From assembly GCF_009931615.1 (NCBI RefSeq), contig NZ_CP046620.1:3930759-3994758 (forward strand): 64,000 nt of DNA. Reading direction: 5' to 3'. Origin of the DNA: Algicella marina (GTDB taxonomy: Bacteria; Pseudomonadota; Alphaproteobacteria; Rhodobacterales; Rhodobacteraceae). Numbering within the stretch: the stretch's first letter is position 1; every line of letters begins with the position of its first letter. Positions 17,654 through 27,946 of this stretch are shown here, piece after piece. The notes under the pieces were generated by a model that saw only the letters and a program-made list of their open reading frames with translations, did no database searches and was not told the DNA's origin. The position numbers and the translations under genes are program-made.

Positions 17654-18574
17654 ATGCGGGTGCTGGTTGTGATTGTTCTGGTGTTGCTGGCCGGGCCATC
17701 CTGGGCGAAGGACCGTGGCATTCTCGGTTGGGGCGCTATCCTGAACAACGACATCTTCGGCGATGGCGAGGACAGGTGGAGGACGGGCTCCTACACCTCA
17801 TCCTATGTGCGCGGCGAACCCTGGACGGGGGCGCTGCCGGGGCGGGCGGGGGCTGTCATGGAGTATCGCTTTCATGGCGAATTGATTGCGCCGGAACGGA
17901 TCTCCCGCGCGGAGGAGGGCGACAGGCCGCTGGTGGGCGTGCTGTCCTTCGGAGCGCATACGCATTTCCAGACCGGCGGGTTCGAGATCGATGCCGGCGC
18001 GGATATCGTTCTGACGGGGCCGCAAACGGGTATCGGCGACATCCAGCAGGGCCTGCACCGGGCGACAGGGGCGCCGCGCAACCGCATCCTCGGCACGCAA
18101 CTGCCCAATCGTCTGCATCCGACCGCGAGTGTCGAAGTGGGGCGGAAGTTCCGCTTGGGCGATACGGGGACCTTCGTACGGCCTTTCGGGCAAATGCAGA
18201 TGGGGGTTGAGACCTTCGCTCGGTTGGGTGCGGACATGGTGATCGGTCCGGCGTTGGATGAGGCGCTGCATGTTCGGGACGGCGTCAGCGGGCAGCACTA
18301 TCCGGTGGTGGTGCCGCGCGACCGGACCGGTTTGTCGCTGATGCTGGGTGGCGATCTGGCCTATGTGCAGCAGTCGGCGTTTCTGCCTGAAGATCGCGGC
18401 TATCGGCCGGAGCGCGCGCGCAGCAGGGCGCGCGTGGGGGTGCTTTACGAGGCGGCGGGCACCGGGCCGGACGGCGTTTGGCTGTTTTACGGACTGACAT
18501 ATCTGGGGCCGGAATTTGAAGGGCAGTCCGAAGGGCAGACGGTGGCGTCGATTTCGCTCAACATGCGCTTCTGA
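17654..18574 (+). CDS. LpxR-like outer membrane lipid A deacylase, copy 1
   Basis: A 306-residue exported protein (signal peptide 1-18) that ends in Phe, as outer membrane beta-barrels do. It resembles LpxR, which removes the 3'-linked acyloxyacyl chains of lipid A. Residues aligning with the LpxR active site are visible: Asn32-Asp33, Thr44 in DRWRTGS, and His135 in the block GADIVLTGPQTG...GLHRATG. The ATG at 17654 has GGAGG upstream. A second, diverged copy follows after 133 bp. Activity is likely from the kept residues, but whether the substrate is the organism's own lipid A is inferred. Confidence 0.72.
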   Translation: MRVLVVIVLVLLAGPSWAKDRGILGWGAILNNDIFGDGEDRWRTGSYTSSYVRGEPWTGALPGRAGAVMEYRFHGELIAPERISRAEEGDRPLVGVLSFGAHTHFQTGGFEIDAGADIVLTGPQTGIGDIQQGLHRATGAPRNRILGTQLPNRLHPTASVEVGRKFRLGDTGTFVRPFGQMQMGVETFARLGADMVIGPALDEALHVRDGVSGQHYPVVVPRDRTGLSLMLGGDLAYVQQSAFLPEDRGYRPERARSRARVGVLYEAAGTGPDGVWLFYGLTYLGPEFEGQSEGQTVASISLNMRF

Positions 18575-18707
18575 TGACTTCGAAGGCAATGCCGCAGGCG
18601 GCATATTATAACGCCGGATTTTTCGTGAATATGTTTGAATGATCGACGTTTTTGGCTTTTTAGGGTCTGGAGTTCGTTAAATTTGATTCACTTGCCTGGA
18701 TATCTGC

Positions 18708-19679
18708 ATGTGCCATTTTGCCCGCGCCGTTGCGTGCCTGTTTGTTCTCTTGTTTGTCGGCGCCGGTACTCCTCGCGCTCAAGGTCTGCCGGAGGGGAGC
18801 GATATCCTGAAGCCGTTCCTGCCGATCGGTATCGGGGCGCTGACGACAAACGACTGGGTTATCGACGGCTCGGATCGGTGGCGCACCGGCGGTCTCTCCG
18901 TTTCGACATTGTGGGGACCAGCCTGGACAGGCGAATTGCCGACGCGGCCCTTTGCATTGGCGGAATTCCGGCTGCGCGCTGATGCGATTTCGCCCGAGGA
19001 AGTGACGGCGCCAATGCCTGCCGGCACCACGGACAGACGCTATGCCGGTGTGCTGTCGGCGGGGGCGCACACGCATTTCCGGATGCAGGCCTGGGAGATC
19101 GCCGCCGGAGCCGACATGATCTGGACCGGACAACAGACGAATATCGGAGCCATTCATTCTTTCCTGCACGATACGTTCGGCGGAGCGGAACTGGTGACTC
19201 GAGCGTCCGAAATACCTGACGGGTTCCATCCGACAGCGGTGCTGGAGGTGGGGCGGACGCTGGCCTTCAGCGACCGGCGGGTGCGGCTGCGGCCGTTCGT
19301 CGAGGCACAGGCGGGGCTGGAAACCTTCACCCGACTGGGCGCGGACCTGACACTGGCGACGAAGGGCATGGAGCCGATGCTTGTGCGCGACAACGGCACG
19401 GGCCACCGTTATGCGGCGGTGCCGGGCGATCCGGGGGTTTCCCTGACGATGGGTTTTGACGTGGCAAAGGTGACGGAATCGGACCTGCTTCCTGCCAGCC
19501 TCGGATACACTTTGACGCCGCTCCGCTCTCGCGCGCGGGTGGGGCTGCTGTTTCAGGAAAACCTGCCGCTGATCCGCAACGGTTCTCTTTTTCTCGGGCT
19601 GACGTGGCATTCAAAGGAATTCGAAACACAGCGGGAAAGCCAGATGACCACGACGATGGCCTTCGGATACTCCTTCTAG
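18708..19679 (+). CDS. LpxR-like outer membrane lipid A deacylase, copy 2
   Basis: The 323-residue product is a paralogue of the preceding gene. It has a signal peptide (about 1-24), a terminal Phe, and the same conserved points: Asn48-Asp49, Thr60 in DRWRTGG, AHTHF, and His154 after GADMIWTGQQTN. The two proteins align along their whole length but differ at most positions, so the duplication is old or the genes have different roles. It has its own 133-bp upstream gap and no clear terminator behind it. Function as a lipid A modifying enzyme is inferred from the LpxR motifs. Confidence 0.7.
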   Translation: MCHFARAVACLFVLLFVGAGTPRAQGLPEGSDILKPFLPIGIGALTTNDWVIDGSDRWRTGGLSVSTLWGPAWTGELPTRPFALAEFRLRADAISPEEVTAPMPAGTTDRRYAGVLSAGAHTHFRMQAWEIAAGADMIWTGQQTNIGAIHSFLHDTFGGAELVTRASEIPDGFHPTAVLEVGRTLAFSDRRVRLRPFVEAQAGLETFTRLGADLTLATKGMEPMLVRDNGTGHRYAAVPGDPGVSLTMGFDVAKVTESDLLPASLGYTLTPLRSRARVGLLFQENLPLIRNGSLFLGLTWHSKEFETQRESQMTTTMAFGYSF

Positions 19680-19845
19680 TGACGACATTTTACCATCGAC
19701 GCTTATGCGGAATGGTGGTTTGCAGCCAATTCACATGACTATGAGCGTTGAATGGTTTAAAAGGAGTGCCGGGACGCGCGGCGATCGACTGCGCCATGGG
19801 GGCTGCCGCCGGAGCGGGTGGCGATGAAAGACGTGGATTGTTGAA

Positions 19846-21045
19846 ATGGAAGGTGCGGTAGATACCGGCGCGGCCGATTTTCAGGACGACATTGACGCCA
19901 TAGGACGCAGCACTCAGGTTCCGACCCTGCTGGACACGGTGCTTCTGGCGACGGGTATGGGCTTTGCCGCCGTGGCGCGGGTAACCGAATCCCGCTGGAT
20001 CACTTGCCGAACGGCCGATTACATTTCCTTCGGCCTGGAGCCGGGAAGCGAGTTGGACGTTGAAACGACGCTGTGTAACGAGGTTCGGGAATCCAGCCAA
20101 GAGATCGTCATCAACGACGTGATGAACGACGAGATATACTGCAATCATCACACGCCGGCGCAGTACGGATTTCGCAGTTACATTTCCGTACCGATCACGC
20201 TGGAGGATGGGCGTTTCTTCGGCACGTTGTGTGCCATCGACCCGGAGCCGCGGAACCTGAAGGACGAGCGGGTGCTTTCGATGTTCCGGCTGTTTGCCCG
20301 GTTGATCGGCGAGGGACTGGATGCGGACGTCAAGCTGCGAAAATCCGAACAGGCGGTGGCGCGCGAGCGACACCTTTCGGAGGTACAGGAACGGTTCATC
20401 GCCATCCTGGCGCATGATCTGCGCAGCCCGGTCAACGTCATATCGTCCGGTTTGCGGATGCTGGAGCGCTTTGGCGTGGACGGTCAGGCGAAACAGGTCG
20501 TGACGCTGCTGAAAGGCTCCGTCGGGCGGATGTCCAACCTGATCGAGGACCTGCTGACCCAGGCGCGGGAGCGGCAGGGTACGGCGATTATCGTGCGGCC
20601 GGAACTCAACGATGAGTTGCCGCCGATTTTGCACACGTTAGTCGAAGAGTTGAATGCCGTGCTTCCGGACCGGGAGATCGCGGCGGACATCAGCCTTCCG
20701 GAAATGATCCGCTGCGACAGTGCCCGGCTTGCGCAACTGGTATCGAACCTGCTGGCAAACGCTGTGACCCACGGCACGTCTGGCGATGCCATTGATTTCA
20801 AGGCGACGGTCGAGGATGGGACACTCGTCGTGGCGGTGGCGAATGGCGGCGATCCCATTCCGCCAGAGCAACAGGCCAACCTGTTTCTTCCGTTCGAGCA
20901 GGGCGGGGAACGGTCCAGCAAGGAAGGGCTGGGGCTGGGGCTGTACATTGCGGCGGAGATCGCGAAGGGTCATGGCGGCACACTGGAGGTGGGCCATGCG
21001 GACGGCAGGACGATCTTCACCTTCACGATGCCGGACGCTGTCTGA
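19846..21045 (+). CDS. GAF-domain sensor histidine kinase, no partner regulator nearby
   Basis: A 399-residue soluble kinase with no membrane segments. The GAF-type sensor domain covers about 20-165. The phosphoacceptor His190 lies in the H-box FIAILAHDLRSPV, the N-box is LVSNLLANAVTHG (298-310), and the G2 box is GLGLGLYIAAEIAKGHGG (361-378). All catalytic boxes are intact. No response regulator lies beside it. The start at 19846 has only a weak ribosome site, so an alternative is possible, but no closer ATG fits. The signal and target are unknown. Confidence 0.85.
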   Translation: MEGAVDTGAADFQDDIDAIGRSTQVPTLLDTVLLATGMGFAAVARVTESRWITCRTADYISFGLEPGSELDVETTLCNEVRESSQEIVINDVMNDEIYCNHHTPAQYGFRSYISVPITLEDGRFFGTLCAIDPEPRNLKDERVLSMFRLFARLIGEGLDADVKLRKSEQAVARERHLSEVQERFIAILAHDLRSPVNVISSGLRMLERFGVDGQAKQVVTLLKGSVGRMSNLIEDLLTQARERQGTAIIVRPELNDELPPILHTLVEELNAVLPDREIAADISLPEMIRCDSARLAQLVSNLLANAVTHGTSGDAIDFKATVEDGTLVVAVANGGDPIPPEQQANLFLPFEQGGERSSKEGLGLGLYIAAEIAKGHGGTLEVGHADGRTIFTFTMPDAV

Positions 21046-21225
21046 CGGATTTTGCCGGCGGGACTTGACTCCGCGACCGTGCCGTTTAAAAAGCGGGCTT
21101 CGGTCGGGGCCAGCCCCGGCTGTTTTGGTGTTTGTGGCCCCCGCGAGGGGATGCCTGTCGGCCGGAACCAAGGGTGGTGACGGCAAAGGAAAGCACCTTT
21201 CATACATTGATGAAAGGATCCAGCC

Positions 21226-21846
21226 GTGACCAAACGCACGTCTGCCAAGTACAAACTCGATCGCCGCATGGGCGAAAACATCTGGGGCCGCCCCAAATCG
21301 CCCGTCAACCGCCGTGAGTATGGCCCGGGCCAGCACGGCCAGCGCCGCAAGGGCAAGCTCTCCGATTTCGGTCTGCAGCTTCGCGCAAAGCAGAAGCTGA
21401 AAGGCTACTACGGCGACCTGACCGAAAAGCAGTTCCGCCGCATCTATGCCGAAGCGACCCGTCTGAAGGGCGATACGGGTGAGAACCTCATCGGTCTGCT
21501 GGAGCGCCGCCTCGACGCCATCGTTTATCGCGCCAAGTTCGTGCCGACGATCTTTGCCGCACGGCAGTTCGTGAACCACGGCCATGTCACCGTGAACGGC
21601 CAGCGGGTAAACATCCCCTCCTACACCGTCAAGGAAGGCGATGTGATCGCTGTTCGTGACCGGTCCAAGCAGTTGGCAGTCGTGCTGGAAGCCGTACAGC
21701 TGGCAGAGCGTGATGTGCCGGATTACGTGGCGGCTGATCACTCCAAGATGACTGCGGAATTCGTGCGTACCCCGTCGCTCTCCGACGTGCCTTACGCGGC
21801 GATGATGGAACCGCATCTGGTGGTCGAATATTACGCCAAGAACTGA
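21226..21846 (+). CDS. rpsD: 30S ribosomal protein S4
   Basis: This 206-residue protein is ribosomal protein S4, which starts assembly of the small subunit by binding the 5' domain of 16S rRNA. The N-terminus [20 protein letters not shown] and the S4 RNA-binding segment (about 95-155, with [11 protein letters not shown] and [10 protein letters not shown]) are intact. It starts with GTG at 21226, preceded by an AAAGGA ribosome site. It stands alone, away from the main ribosomal operons, as in many alphaproteobacteria, and is followed by a clear terminator. Confidence 0.97.
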   Translation: MTKRTSAKYKLDRRMGENIWGRPKSPVNRREYGPGQHGQRRKGKLSDFGLQLRAKQKLKGYYGDLTEKQFRRIYAEATRLKGDTGENLIGLLERRLDAIVYRAKFVPTIFAARQFVNHGHVTVNGQRVNIPSYTVKEGDVIAVRDRSKQLAVVLEAVQLAERDVPDYVAADHSKMTAEFVRTPSLSDVPYAAMMEPHLVVEYYAKN

Positions 21847-21872
21847 TTTTTCCGACTTTCCGGAATTTGCGA

Positions 21873-21900
21873 GGCCGCCCCTTATCGGGCGGCCTTTCTC
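21873..21900 (+). terminator. Rho-independent terminator of rpsD
   Basis: An 8-bp stem, GGCCGCCC with GGGCGGCC, has a six-base loop and is followed by TTTCTC. It lies 26 bp after the rpsD stop. Confidence 0.85.
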
Positions 21901-21917
21901 GTATCATGGGCGGTGGT

Positions 21918-24311
21918 TCAGGCCGTTGCATTCGTTTCCGTGCGCAGGCTGCGGATTTCATTGATGAAGGTCTCGTAGGCGGCGGGGCGGCCATAGAGGA
22001 AGCCCTGAGCCGCATCGACACCGATTTCGCCGAGAACGGCGAGTTGCCTGTCCGTCTCCACGCCTTCGGCGGTGACCTGCATGCCGAGCGCATGGCAAAG
22101 TTCGGTTATCGCCGTTGCGACGGCGCGGGTTTGGGCGGAACTGTCCACAGTGCGAATGAGCGACCGGTCGATCTTGACGCTGTCTACGGGCAGATCCTGC
22201 AAGAGTCCGAGCGGGGCGTGGCCCAAACCGAAATCATCCAGCGTCATCCGGATTCCGAGATTGCGAAGAGCGATCATGGTTTCGCGGCAGCGGTCATCAC
22301 GGTTGAGGAATGCGGTTTCTGTGAATTCCAGTTCAAGCGCCGAAGCGGGGCATCGCGTCAGCATCAGAACATCCTGCACCGTCTCGACCAGTGGGCCGAC
22401 GAGGAGGCTGGTCGATATGTTGACTGCGACACGGCCATGAAAACCGTGTTCCCGCCAGCCTGCCGCCGCGTTGCAGGCATGAGACAACATCTGGTGGGTG
22501 AGTTCGCGGATTTGCTGGGTGTCTTCGGCCACACGGATGAACTCCATCGGGCTGATCATGCCGTGATCCGGATCCGTCCAGCGGGCGAGGGCCTCGAAAC
22601 CGATCAGCCTGTCACTGGCTATTGCGATCTGGCGATGGAAGGCCGGTTTGATGACGCGGTCCTTCAGTGCTGAGCGCAAAGCGCTCTCGATGCCGATCTT
22701 GCGGCGTCTGTCGTCTTCCAGTGCTGCGCGGAATTCGACGAAGCGACCGCGCCCATCGCGCTTGGCCTCGTAGAGAGCAAGGTCGGCCCTGCGGAGGGCA
22801 TCGGCGAGGCTGAGGCGGCCGGGTTCGAGCACCGTGAGGCCGATGCTGGCACCCGTCTGGACCGTGTTCTCGCCGAAATCCACGGGCTCCGAGAGACGGG
22901 CAACGAGGTTTTCCGCCGTGCGGCGGGCAATGTCCGGGGCGTCCGATCCATGGAACAGCATCGCAAACTCGTCGCCACCGAGGCGGGCCGCGAAGCCACT
23001 GCCGGCTGCATGGGCCGAAAGTATCTCGCCAACATGCGTCAGCAGGGCGTCACCGACCGGATGGCCGAGGGTATCGTTGATCGTCTTGAACCGGTCGAGA
23101 TCGATAAGAAGAAGAGCATGCGGCCTCGAGCTTGCCAGCGCGTCGGCGAGACGTTCTTCCAGCATCCGGCGATTTGCCAGCCCCGTGAGGCTGTCGTGAT
23201 TGGCGACGTGGCGGATCCGGGCGGCCGCCCGCACCTGCACGGTGATGTCGGTGGCCAGAACGACAACACCGAGATACGTTCCTTCCGTATCGTAGATCGG
23301 GTTGATCCGAAGGCGGTAAGGGACACCGCGCGTGCGGGGGCTTTCTTCGGTGCCGTGTGCCGGAATGATTGCGATTTCGCACTCCAGGCCCTTGCGCTCC
23401 AGTATGGCGCTGGCAATGCGCTGCCTGTCCTGAGGGTCCTCGATCTGTGTCATGCCGTTGCTGCCAATGCTGAATATATCGGCCAGCACGCGGCGGGCCG
23501 GTTCATTCTGGAAAACGATCTGGCCGTTTTCACGGATGATGAGGGCCGCGTCCTGGGTGGATTCGAGCGCTGCGCGGATGCGGCGCCGTTCGTCCCTGGC
23601 GACCTTGTCGGTGTGACGTCGAATGTCTGCCATCTCGATGGCGTCGCGGCGGAACACCTCAATGGCGCGGGCGACATCTCCGATCTCGTCAGTTCGGTCC
23701 AGACCGGCAGGTGAGTGGCCGTAGTTTCCGGCCTGAATATGGCCGATGGCCACCCGAAGGTGGCTGAGCGGCCGGGAAATGCGCCGGGCGATGTAGAACA
23801 GAACCGCTGACGTCAGGGCGAGCATCAGCAGCGACCGGGCAAGGGCAAGCGACACCAGTGCCTGGTTCTCGGTTGCAATTAGTCTGGTCGAGAAGACCAG
23901 TTCCAACTCGCCAAGGGGCGTGTTGGGGGCGACACCGGCGAGGACGACCGGCACGACCCGGCTGATCATGCCGCCTGCGGGCGGGCCGGACGTGGCCGTC
24001 AGGCGCGCCCGAAGTTTGCCAGTGGTGTCCGTAAGTGTCGCCTCAACAAAATCGGGGTCAAGCCGGAGGGCGGCGAATGTCGCCTCCACCTGCGCCATGT
24101 CTGCCTTTGCCAGCGGGACGGATACCGAGCGGGCGGTGATCGTTGCCAGCAATGTGGCCTGTTCCTCCATCTCACGAAAATGGCTGCGTGTCTCATCGCG
24201 AATTGCCCAAGCGTCGCCGAGCAATTGAATGGCCACGACGGCAAAGACGACGAGCAGGAAACTGCGCCGTTCGAGTTTGGATACATGGCGGCGTATCATG
24301 ACCTGATCCAC
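21918..24311 (-). CDS. Membrane GGDEF-EAL cyclic-di-GMP protein with HAMP and PAS domains
   Basis: This 797-residue protein has membrane segments at about 15-35 and 155-175 enclosing a periplasmic sensor region, then HAMP (175-228), PAS (about 245-360), GGDEF (about 365-530) and EAL (about 540-790) domains. The cyclase motif is intact, GGDEF at 445-449. The phosphodiesterase residues are also present: EAL at 573-575, VAVNIS, the TETA glutamate, LDDFG, KIDRS and AEGVET. It could therefore both make and break cyclic di-GMP. It probably links an external signal to the motile/sessile choice. It is convergent with rpsD and diverges from the MFS gene. Confidence 0.9.
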   Translation of the reverse strand: MDQVMIRRHVSKLERRSFLLVVFAVVAIQLLGDAWAIRDETRSHFREMEEQATLLATITARSVSVPLAKADMAQVEATFAALRLDPDFVEATLTDTTGKLRARLTATSGPPAGGMISRVVPVVLAGVAPNTPLGELELVFSTRLIATENQALVSLALARSLLMLALTSAVLFYIARRISRPLSHLRVAIGHIQAGNYGHSPAGLDRTDEIGDVARAIEVFRRDAIEMADIRRHTDKVARDERRRIRAALESTQDAALIIRENGQIVFQNEPARRVLADIFSIGSNGMTQIEDPQDRQRIASAILERKGLECEIAIIPAHGTEESPRTRGVPYRLRINPIYDTEGTYLGVVVLATDITVQVRAAARIRHVANHDSLTGLANRRMLEERLADALASSRPHALLLIDLDRFKTINDTLGHPVGDALLTHVGEILSAHAAGSGFAARLGGDEFAMLFHGSDAPDIARRTAENLVARLSEPVDFGENTVQTGASIGLTVLEPGRLSLADALRRADLALYEAKRDGRGRFVEFRAALEDDRRRKIGIESALRSALKDRVIKPAFHRQIAIASDRLIGFEALARWTDPDHGMISPMEFIRVAEDTQQIRELTHQMLSHACNAAAGWREHGFHGRVAVNISTSLLVGPLVETVQDVLMLTRCPASALELEFTETAFLNRDDRCRETMIALRNLGIRMTLDDFGLGHAPLGLLQDLPVDSVKIDRSLIRTVDSSAQTRAVATAITELCHALGMQVTAEGVETDRQLAVLGEIGVDAAQGFLYGRPAAYETFINEIRSLRTETNATA

Positions 24312-24527
24312 CTGGTCAAAGAGTGTGCCAGACCTTTCTGCATCGCCGACTGACGGCTACACAAATATGCAAGCGCAAGACGTATCATGCCCCTTTTCTC
24401 CCCCTATGGCGCAAGCTTGAGGCGAGAAAGAAAACAAACCCTTAACAGTTGATAAAAACGTTCAGGTTTCGATAACGCTTGTGTTTTTGATCTCGCCTTT
24501 GACGCCGGCAGCGGCTAGAGGCTCGAT

Positions 24528-25772
24528 ATGGCGTCCCGAAGATTGCAGATCGTGCCCCTTGCGGAGGCAGAGAAGGCCCCTTTCCTGCAAAGGCCTATCG
24601 CGCTGTTGATGATCATGGCGGCGGCGATGCCGCTGGCTTTCGCTGTATGGTCGGCGCTTCTGAACAACTTCGTCATCGAGGTGGCCGGGTTTGACGGGGC
24701 CGATATCGGCTGGCTGCATTCCGTGCGCGAAATACCTGGATTTCTTGCCATCGGCGTCATCGCGATCATCATCTTCGTGCGAGAGCAGGTTCTGGGCATC
24801 GTTTCGCTGGCGATGCTGGGTGCCGCAACGGCGGTGACAGCGTGGTTCCCGAGTTTCGAGGGCCTGCTGATCACCACGATGATCTCCTCCATCGGGTTTC
24901 ATTACTACGAGACGGTAAACCAGTCTCTGCAACTGCAATGGATACCGAAGGCGGAGGCGCCGCAGGTGCTCGGCAAATTGCTTGCCGTGGCCAGTGGTGC
25001 GTCGTTGCTGGCCTACGGTGTGCTGGTGGTCGGCTGGAAGTCGCTGGGGTTGAGCTACAACCTTGTGTACATGGTCGGCGGAGGCGCGACGGTGGCGATC
25101 GCGGTGATGTGCTTCTTCCTCTATCCTCAATTCGAGGCGCCGGAGCCGCAGAACAAGAGTTTCGTGCTGCGGCGGCGCTATTGGTTGTATTACGCACTGC
25201 AGTTCATGTCTGGCGCGCGGCGGCAGATATTCATTGTGTTCGCGGCCTTCATGATGGTGGAGCGTTTCGGGATGGAGGTGCATCAGCTTACGGCGCTGTT
25301 TCTTATCAACTTCATCGCCAACATGGTTTTCGCGCCGTTGATGGGTCGCATGGTTCAGCGGTTTGGCGAACGGCGGGCGCTGATGTTCGAGTATGTCGGG
25401 CTGGCGCTGGTATTCCTTGCGTATGGTGGCATCTATTTTTTCGGATGGGGTGTGCTGTTGGCTGGGGCGCTGTACGTGATCGACCATATGCTGTTCGCGC
25501 TGGCCTTTGCGCTGAAGACCTACTTCCAGAAAATCGCCGACCCGCGGGACATCGCACCGACGGCGGCAGTTTCATTCACGATTAACCATATTGCGGCCGT
25601 GTTCCTGCCGGCACTGCTTGGCTACCTGTGGCTGGTCGATCCCGGCATGGTGTTCGGGTTGGCGGCGGCGATGGCTCTGGTCTCGCTCGGCTTGGCGATG
25701 CTGATTCCGCGGCATCCCTCCGCCGGGCATGAGACGATATTTCAGAAACGGCTGCTGGCACCGGCGGAATGA
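24528..25772 (+). CDS. Major facilitator superfamily transporter
   Basis: The 414-residue inner membrane protein has about 12 hydrophobic segments in two sets of six, separated by a hydrophilic region near residue 205-215 (PQFEAPEPQNKSFVLRRR). MFS-type loops such as MGRMVQRFGERRAL between segments 8 and 9 are visible. The substrate is unknown. Its stop overlaps the start of the MATE gene by 4 bp (ATGA), so the two transporters are translated together. A drug or metabolite exporter is the likeliest class, but I cannot support one substrate. Confidence 0.85.
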   Translation: MASRRLQIVPLAEAEKAPFLQRPIALLMIMAAAMPLAFAVWSALLNNFVIEVAGFDGADIGWLHSVREIPGFLAIGVIAIIIFVREQVLGIVSLAMLGAATAVTAWFPSFEGLLITTMISSIGFHYYETVNQSLQLQWIPKAEAPQVLGKLLAVASGASLLAYGVLVVGWKSLGLSYNLVYMVGGGATVAIAVMCFFLYPQFEAPEPQNKSFVLRRRYWLYYALQFMSGARRQIFIVFAAFMMVERFGMEVHQLTALFLINFIANMVFAPLMGRMVQRFGERRALMFEYVGLALVFLAYGGIYFFGWGVLLAGALYVIDHMLFALAFALKTYFQKIADPRDIAPTAAVSFTINHIAAVFLPALLGYLWLVDPGMVFGLAAAMALVSLGLAMLIPRHPSAGHETIFQKRLLAPAE

Positions 25773-27124
25773 GCGGGGCCGGTGAGCCGCGGTTTGTCAC
25801 CGGCTCCACCCTTCGGCATGTGGTGGTGATGACCGTTGCCGGATCTGCGGGCCTGCTGTTCATGTTCCTCGTCGACTTCATCGCCCTGTGGTGGATCGGG
25901 CAGTTGCGGGACGAGCAACTGGTGGCAGCGGTGGGGTTTGCCTGGACGATCCAGTTTGCCGCCGTGTCGGTCGGGATCGGGCTGATGATTGCGACGCTGG
26001 CATTGGTAAGCAGGGCCCTCGGGCGCAACGACAATGACGGCGCACGGCGGCTGGCGACGTCTGCCATGGTGCTGACGGTCGGGTTGCAGACAGCGGTGGC
26101 GGTGCTGGTGCTGATCTTCCGGCGGGAGATACTTGCCGTTTCCGGTGCCGAGGGCGAGACGCTGGAGATCGGGGCGAGGTACCTCGCCCTGTCCACGCCA
26201 TCGCTGACGGTCATGGCGCTGTCGATGGTGGCTGCCGCCGTGCTGCGGGCCAAGGGCGAGGCTCTGCAATCCATGAGCGTCACACTTTCCGCCGGGGCGG
26301 TGTCGTTGGTTGCGGACCCCGCGCTGATCATCTGGGCAGGGCTGGGGGTGGATGGCGCGGCTTACGGGGTGGCGGTGTCGCGCTGCGTGTCGGCTGCCGT
26401 GGGGTTCTGGATGGTGGCGCGGTGGCATGGCCTGTTCGGGCGCCCGCGCTGGGAGGACATCCGTGCCACCTGGGTGCCATTCATGGCCATCGCGATGCCG
26501 GCTGTGGCCACGCAGATGTCGACGCCGTTCGGCAATTGGGTGCTGACCCTGGCGATTGCCGAGCATGGCGACAGCGCCGTGGCCGGTTGGGGTGTGGTGA
26601 CGCGCCTGACGGTGCTGGCCTTCGGAGGTATCTTTGCACTGTCCGGTGCCATCGGTGGTATCTTCGGCCAGAATTACGGCGTCGGGCGGATGGATCGGGT
26701 GGCTGCGACCTATCTGGATGCTCTGAAGTTCTGCGTGGTTTATACGCTTGTGGTCTGGGCGGCGCTGGCGGCGGCGGATGGCTGGATGATCCGCTCCTTC
26801 GCCCTGTCGATCGAGGGAGCCGAGGTTGTGCGGGCGTTCACGCGCTATGCAGCCGGAGCATTCCTTTTCACCGGGGCGTTGTTTGTGGCCAATTCTGCTT
26901 TCAACAATCTGGACCGGCCGTTGTGGAGCACCGGTTTCAACTGGTTGCGCGACGGGCTGTTGATGTACCCCACGGCCTTGCTGATGGGCGGCTGGCTGGG
27001 CGCGGCGGGGGTAATCTATGCGCAGGCTGTGGCAGGTGTCATCGTCGGGGTGGTGGCAGCGGCCGCCGGGTGGCACTATGTAAAGAGCCTGAGAGGGCGT
27101 GTGCCTGTCGCCGCGCCCGGATGA
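25769..27124 (+). CDS. MATE family multidrug/toxin efflux protein
   Basis: A 451-residue protein with about 12 membrane segments in the MATE arrangement. It includes the N-terminal [23 protein letters not shown] region and, after the second half begins, [25 protein letters not shown] proteins export cationic compounds with a sodium or proton gradient. It overlaps the MFS gene by 4 bp, and msrA follows within 11 bp, so all three may form one transcript. Substrate not known. Confidence 0.9.
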   Translation: MSGAGEPRFVTGSTLRHVVVMTVAGSAGLLFMFLVDFIALWWIGQLRDEQLVAAVGFAWTIQFAAVSVGIGLMIATLALVSRALGRNDNDGARRLATSAMVLTVGLQTAVAVLVLIFRREILAVSGAEGETLEIGARYLALSTPSLTVMALSMVAAAVLRAKGEALQSMSVTLSAGAVSLVADPALIIWAGLGVDGAAYGVAVSRCVSAAVGFWMVARWHGLFGRPRWEDIRATWVPFMAIAMPAVATQMSTPFGNWVLTLAIAEHGDSAVAGWGVVTRLTVLAFGGIFALSGAIGGIFGQNYGVGRMDRVAATYLDALKFCVVYTLVVWAALAAADGWMIRSFALSIEGAEVVRAFTRYAAGAFLFTGALFVANSAFNNLDRPLWSTGFNWLRDGLLMYPTALLMGGWLGAAGVIYAQAVAGVIVGVVAAAAGWHYVKSLRGRVPVAAPG

Positions 27125-27134
27125 GGAGGAACAG

Positions 27135-27797
27135 ATGATTTTTGGGCTGGGCAAGAAACCGGAAATGCCGGATGCCGGTGCCGCGATGCCGGGCCGCAGC
27201 GAGCCGATTCCGACGGCGGAAACGCATTTCGTCAACGGGCGCAAGTTGCACGGGCCGTTCCCAGAGGGAATGGAACAGGTACAGATCGGTATGGGCTGTT
27301 TCTGGGGTGTGGAGCGGATCTTCTGGAAACTGGAGGGTGTGTGGGTGACCGCCGTAGGGTATGCCGGCGGTGCGACGCCGAACCCGACCTACCGTGAGGT
27401 CTGCACGGGGCAGACCGGACAGAACGAGGTTGTGTTGGTGGTCTTCGACCCGACGGTGATTTCTTTCGAACAGGTTCTGAAGGTGTTCTGGGAGGGACAT
27501 GACCCTACGCAGGGCATGCGTCAGGGTAACGATGTCGGCACGCAGTACCGCTCCGCCATCTATTACACCAGCGAGGCGCAGAAGGCGGCGGCAGAGGCGA
27601 GCAAGGCACTGTATCAGGAACGGTTGAATGCGGCGGGCCGCGAGGCAATCACCACCGAAATCCGGGCTGCGGGACCATTCTATTACGCCGAGGACTATCA
27701 TCAGCAGTACCTCGCCAAGAATCCGGCTGGTTATTGTGGCATCGGCGGCACCGGCGTGGCTTGCCCGATCGGCACGGGTGTTGCAACCGAGGCCTGA
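27135..27797 (+). CDS. msrA: Peptide methionine (S)-S-oxide reductase
   Basis: The 220-residue product is MsrA, which repairs the S epimer of methionine sulfoxide in proteins. The catalytic Cys55 is in GMGCFWG, and the recycling cysteines are likely Cys201 (PAGYCG) and Cys210 (GVACP). The core [25 protein letters not shown] and [11 protein letters not shown] blocks are intact. The ATG at 27135 has GAGGAGG 6 bp upstream. The spacing of 10 bp after the MATE gene suggests co-transcription. A GC-rich hairpin follows the gene. Confidence 0.96.
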   Translation: MIFGLGKKPEMPDAGAAMPGRSEPIPTAETHFVNGRKLHGPFPEGMEQVQIGMGCFWGVERIFWKLEGVWVTAVGYAGGATPNPTYREVCTGQTGQNEVVLVVFDPTVISFEQVLKVFWEGHDPTQGMRQGNDVGTQYRSAIYYTSEAQKAAAEASKALYQERLNAAGREAITTEIRAAGPFYYAEDYHQQYLAKNPAGYCGIGGTGVACPIGTGVATEA

Positions 27798-27845
27798 GCC
27801 TGTGGGCGGAGCGCCGATCTGCGACCCGCCAGTGCGCGGCGAGAT

Positions 27846-27870
27846 GGGGCGTTTGCGCCCCTCTTCTTCC
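27846..27870 (+). terminator. Likely terminator after msrA
   Basis: GGGGCG and CGCCCC form a 6-bp stem with a TTTG loop, followed by the pyrimidine run TCTTCTTCC. It lies 48 bp after the msrA stop. Confidence 0.5.
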
Positions 27871-27946
27871 TGTTGCGCGTTGCGGGGCTGGTGATTTGCA
27901 GCACTCTGACCTAAAGCTCTCGCCGAAGACAGCGAGGGCCTGAGCC

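Noticed and set aside
24420..24498. Inverted repeat AGGCGAGA/TCTCGCCT upstream of the MFS gene
   Set aside because: The arms are 63 bp apart and only 8 bp long; expected by chance at this GC content.
25742..27244. A 500-codon open frame antisense to the MATE gene
   Set aside because: Full of His, Arg and Pro runs, no membrane segments or motifs.
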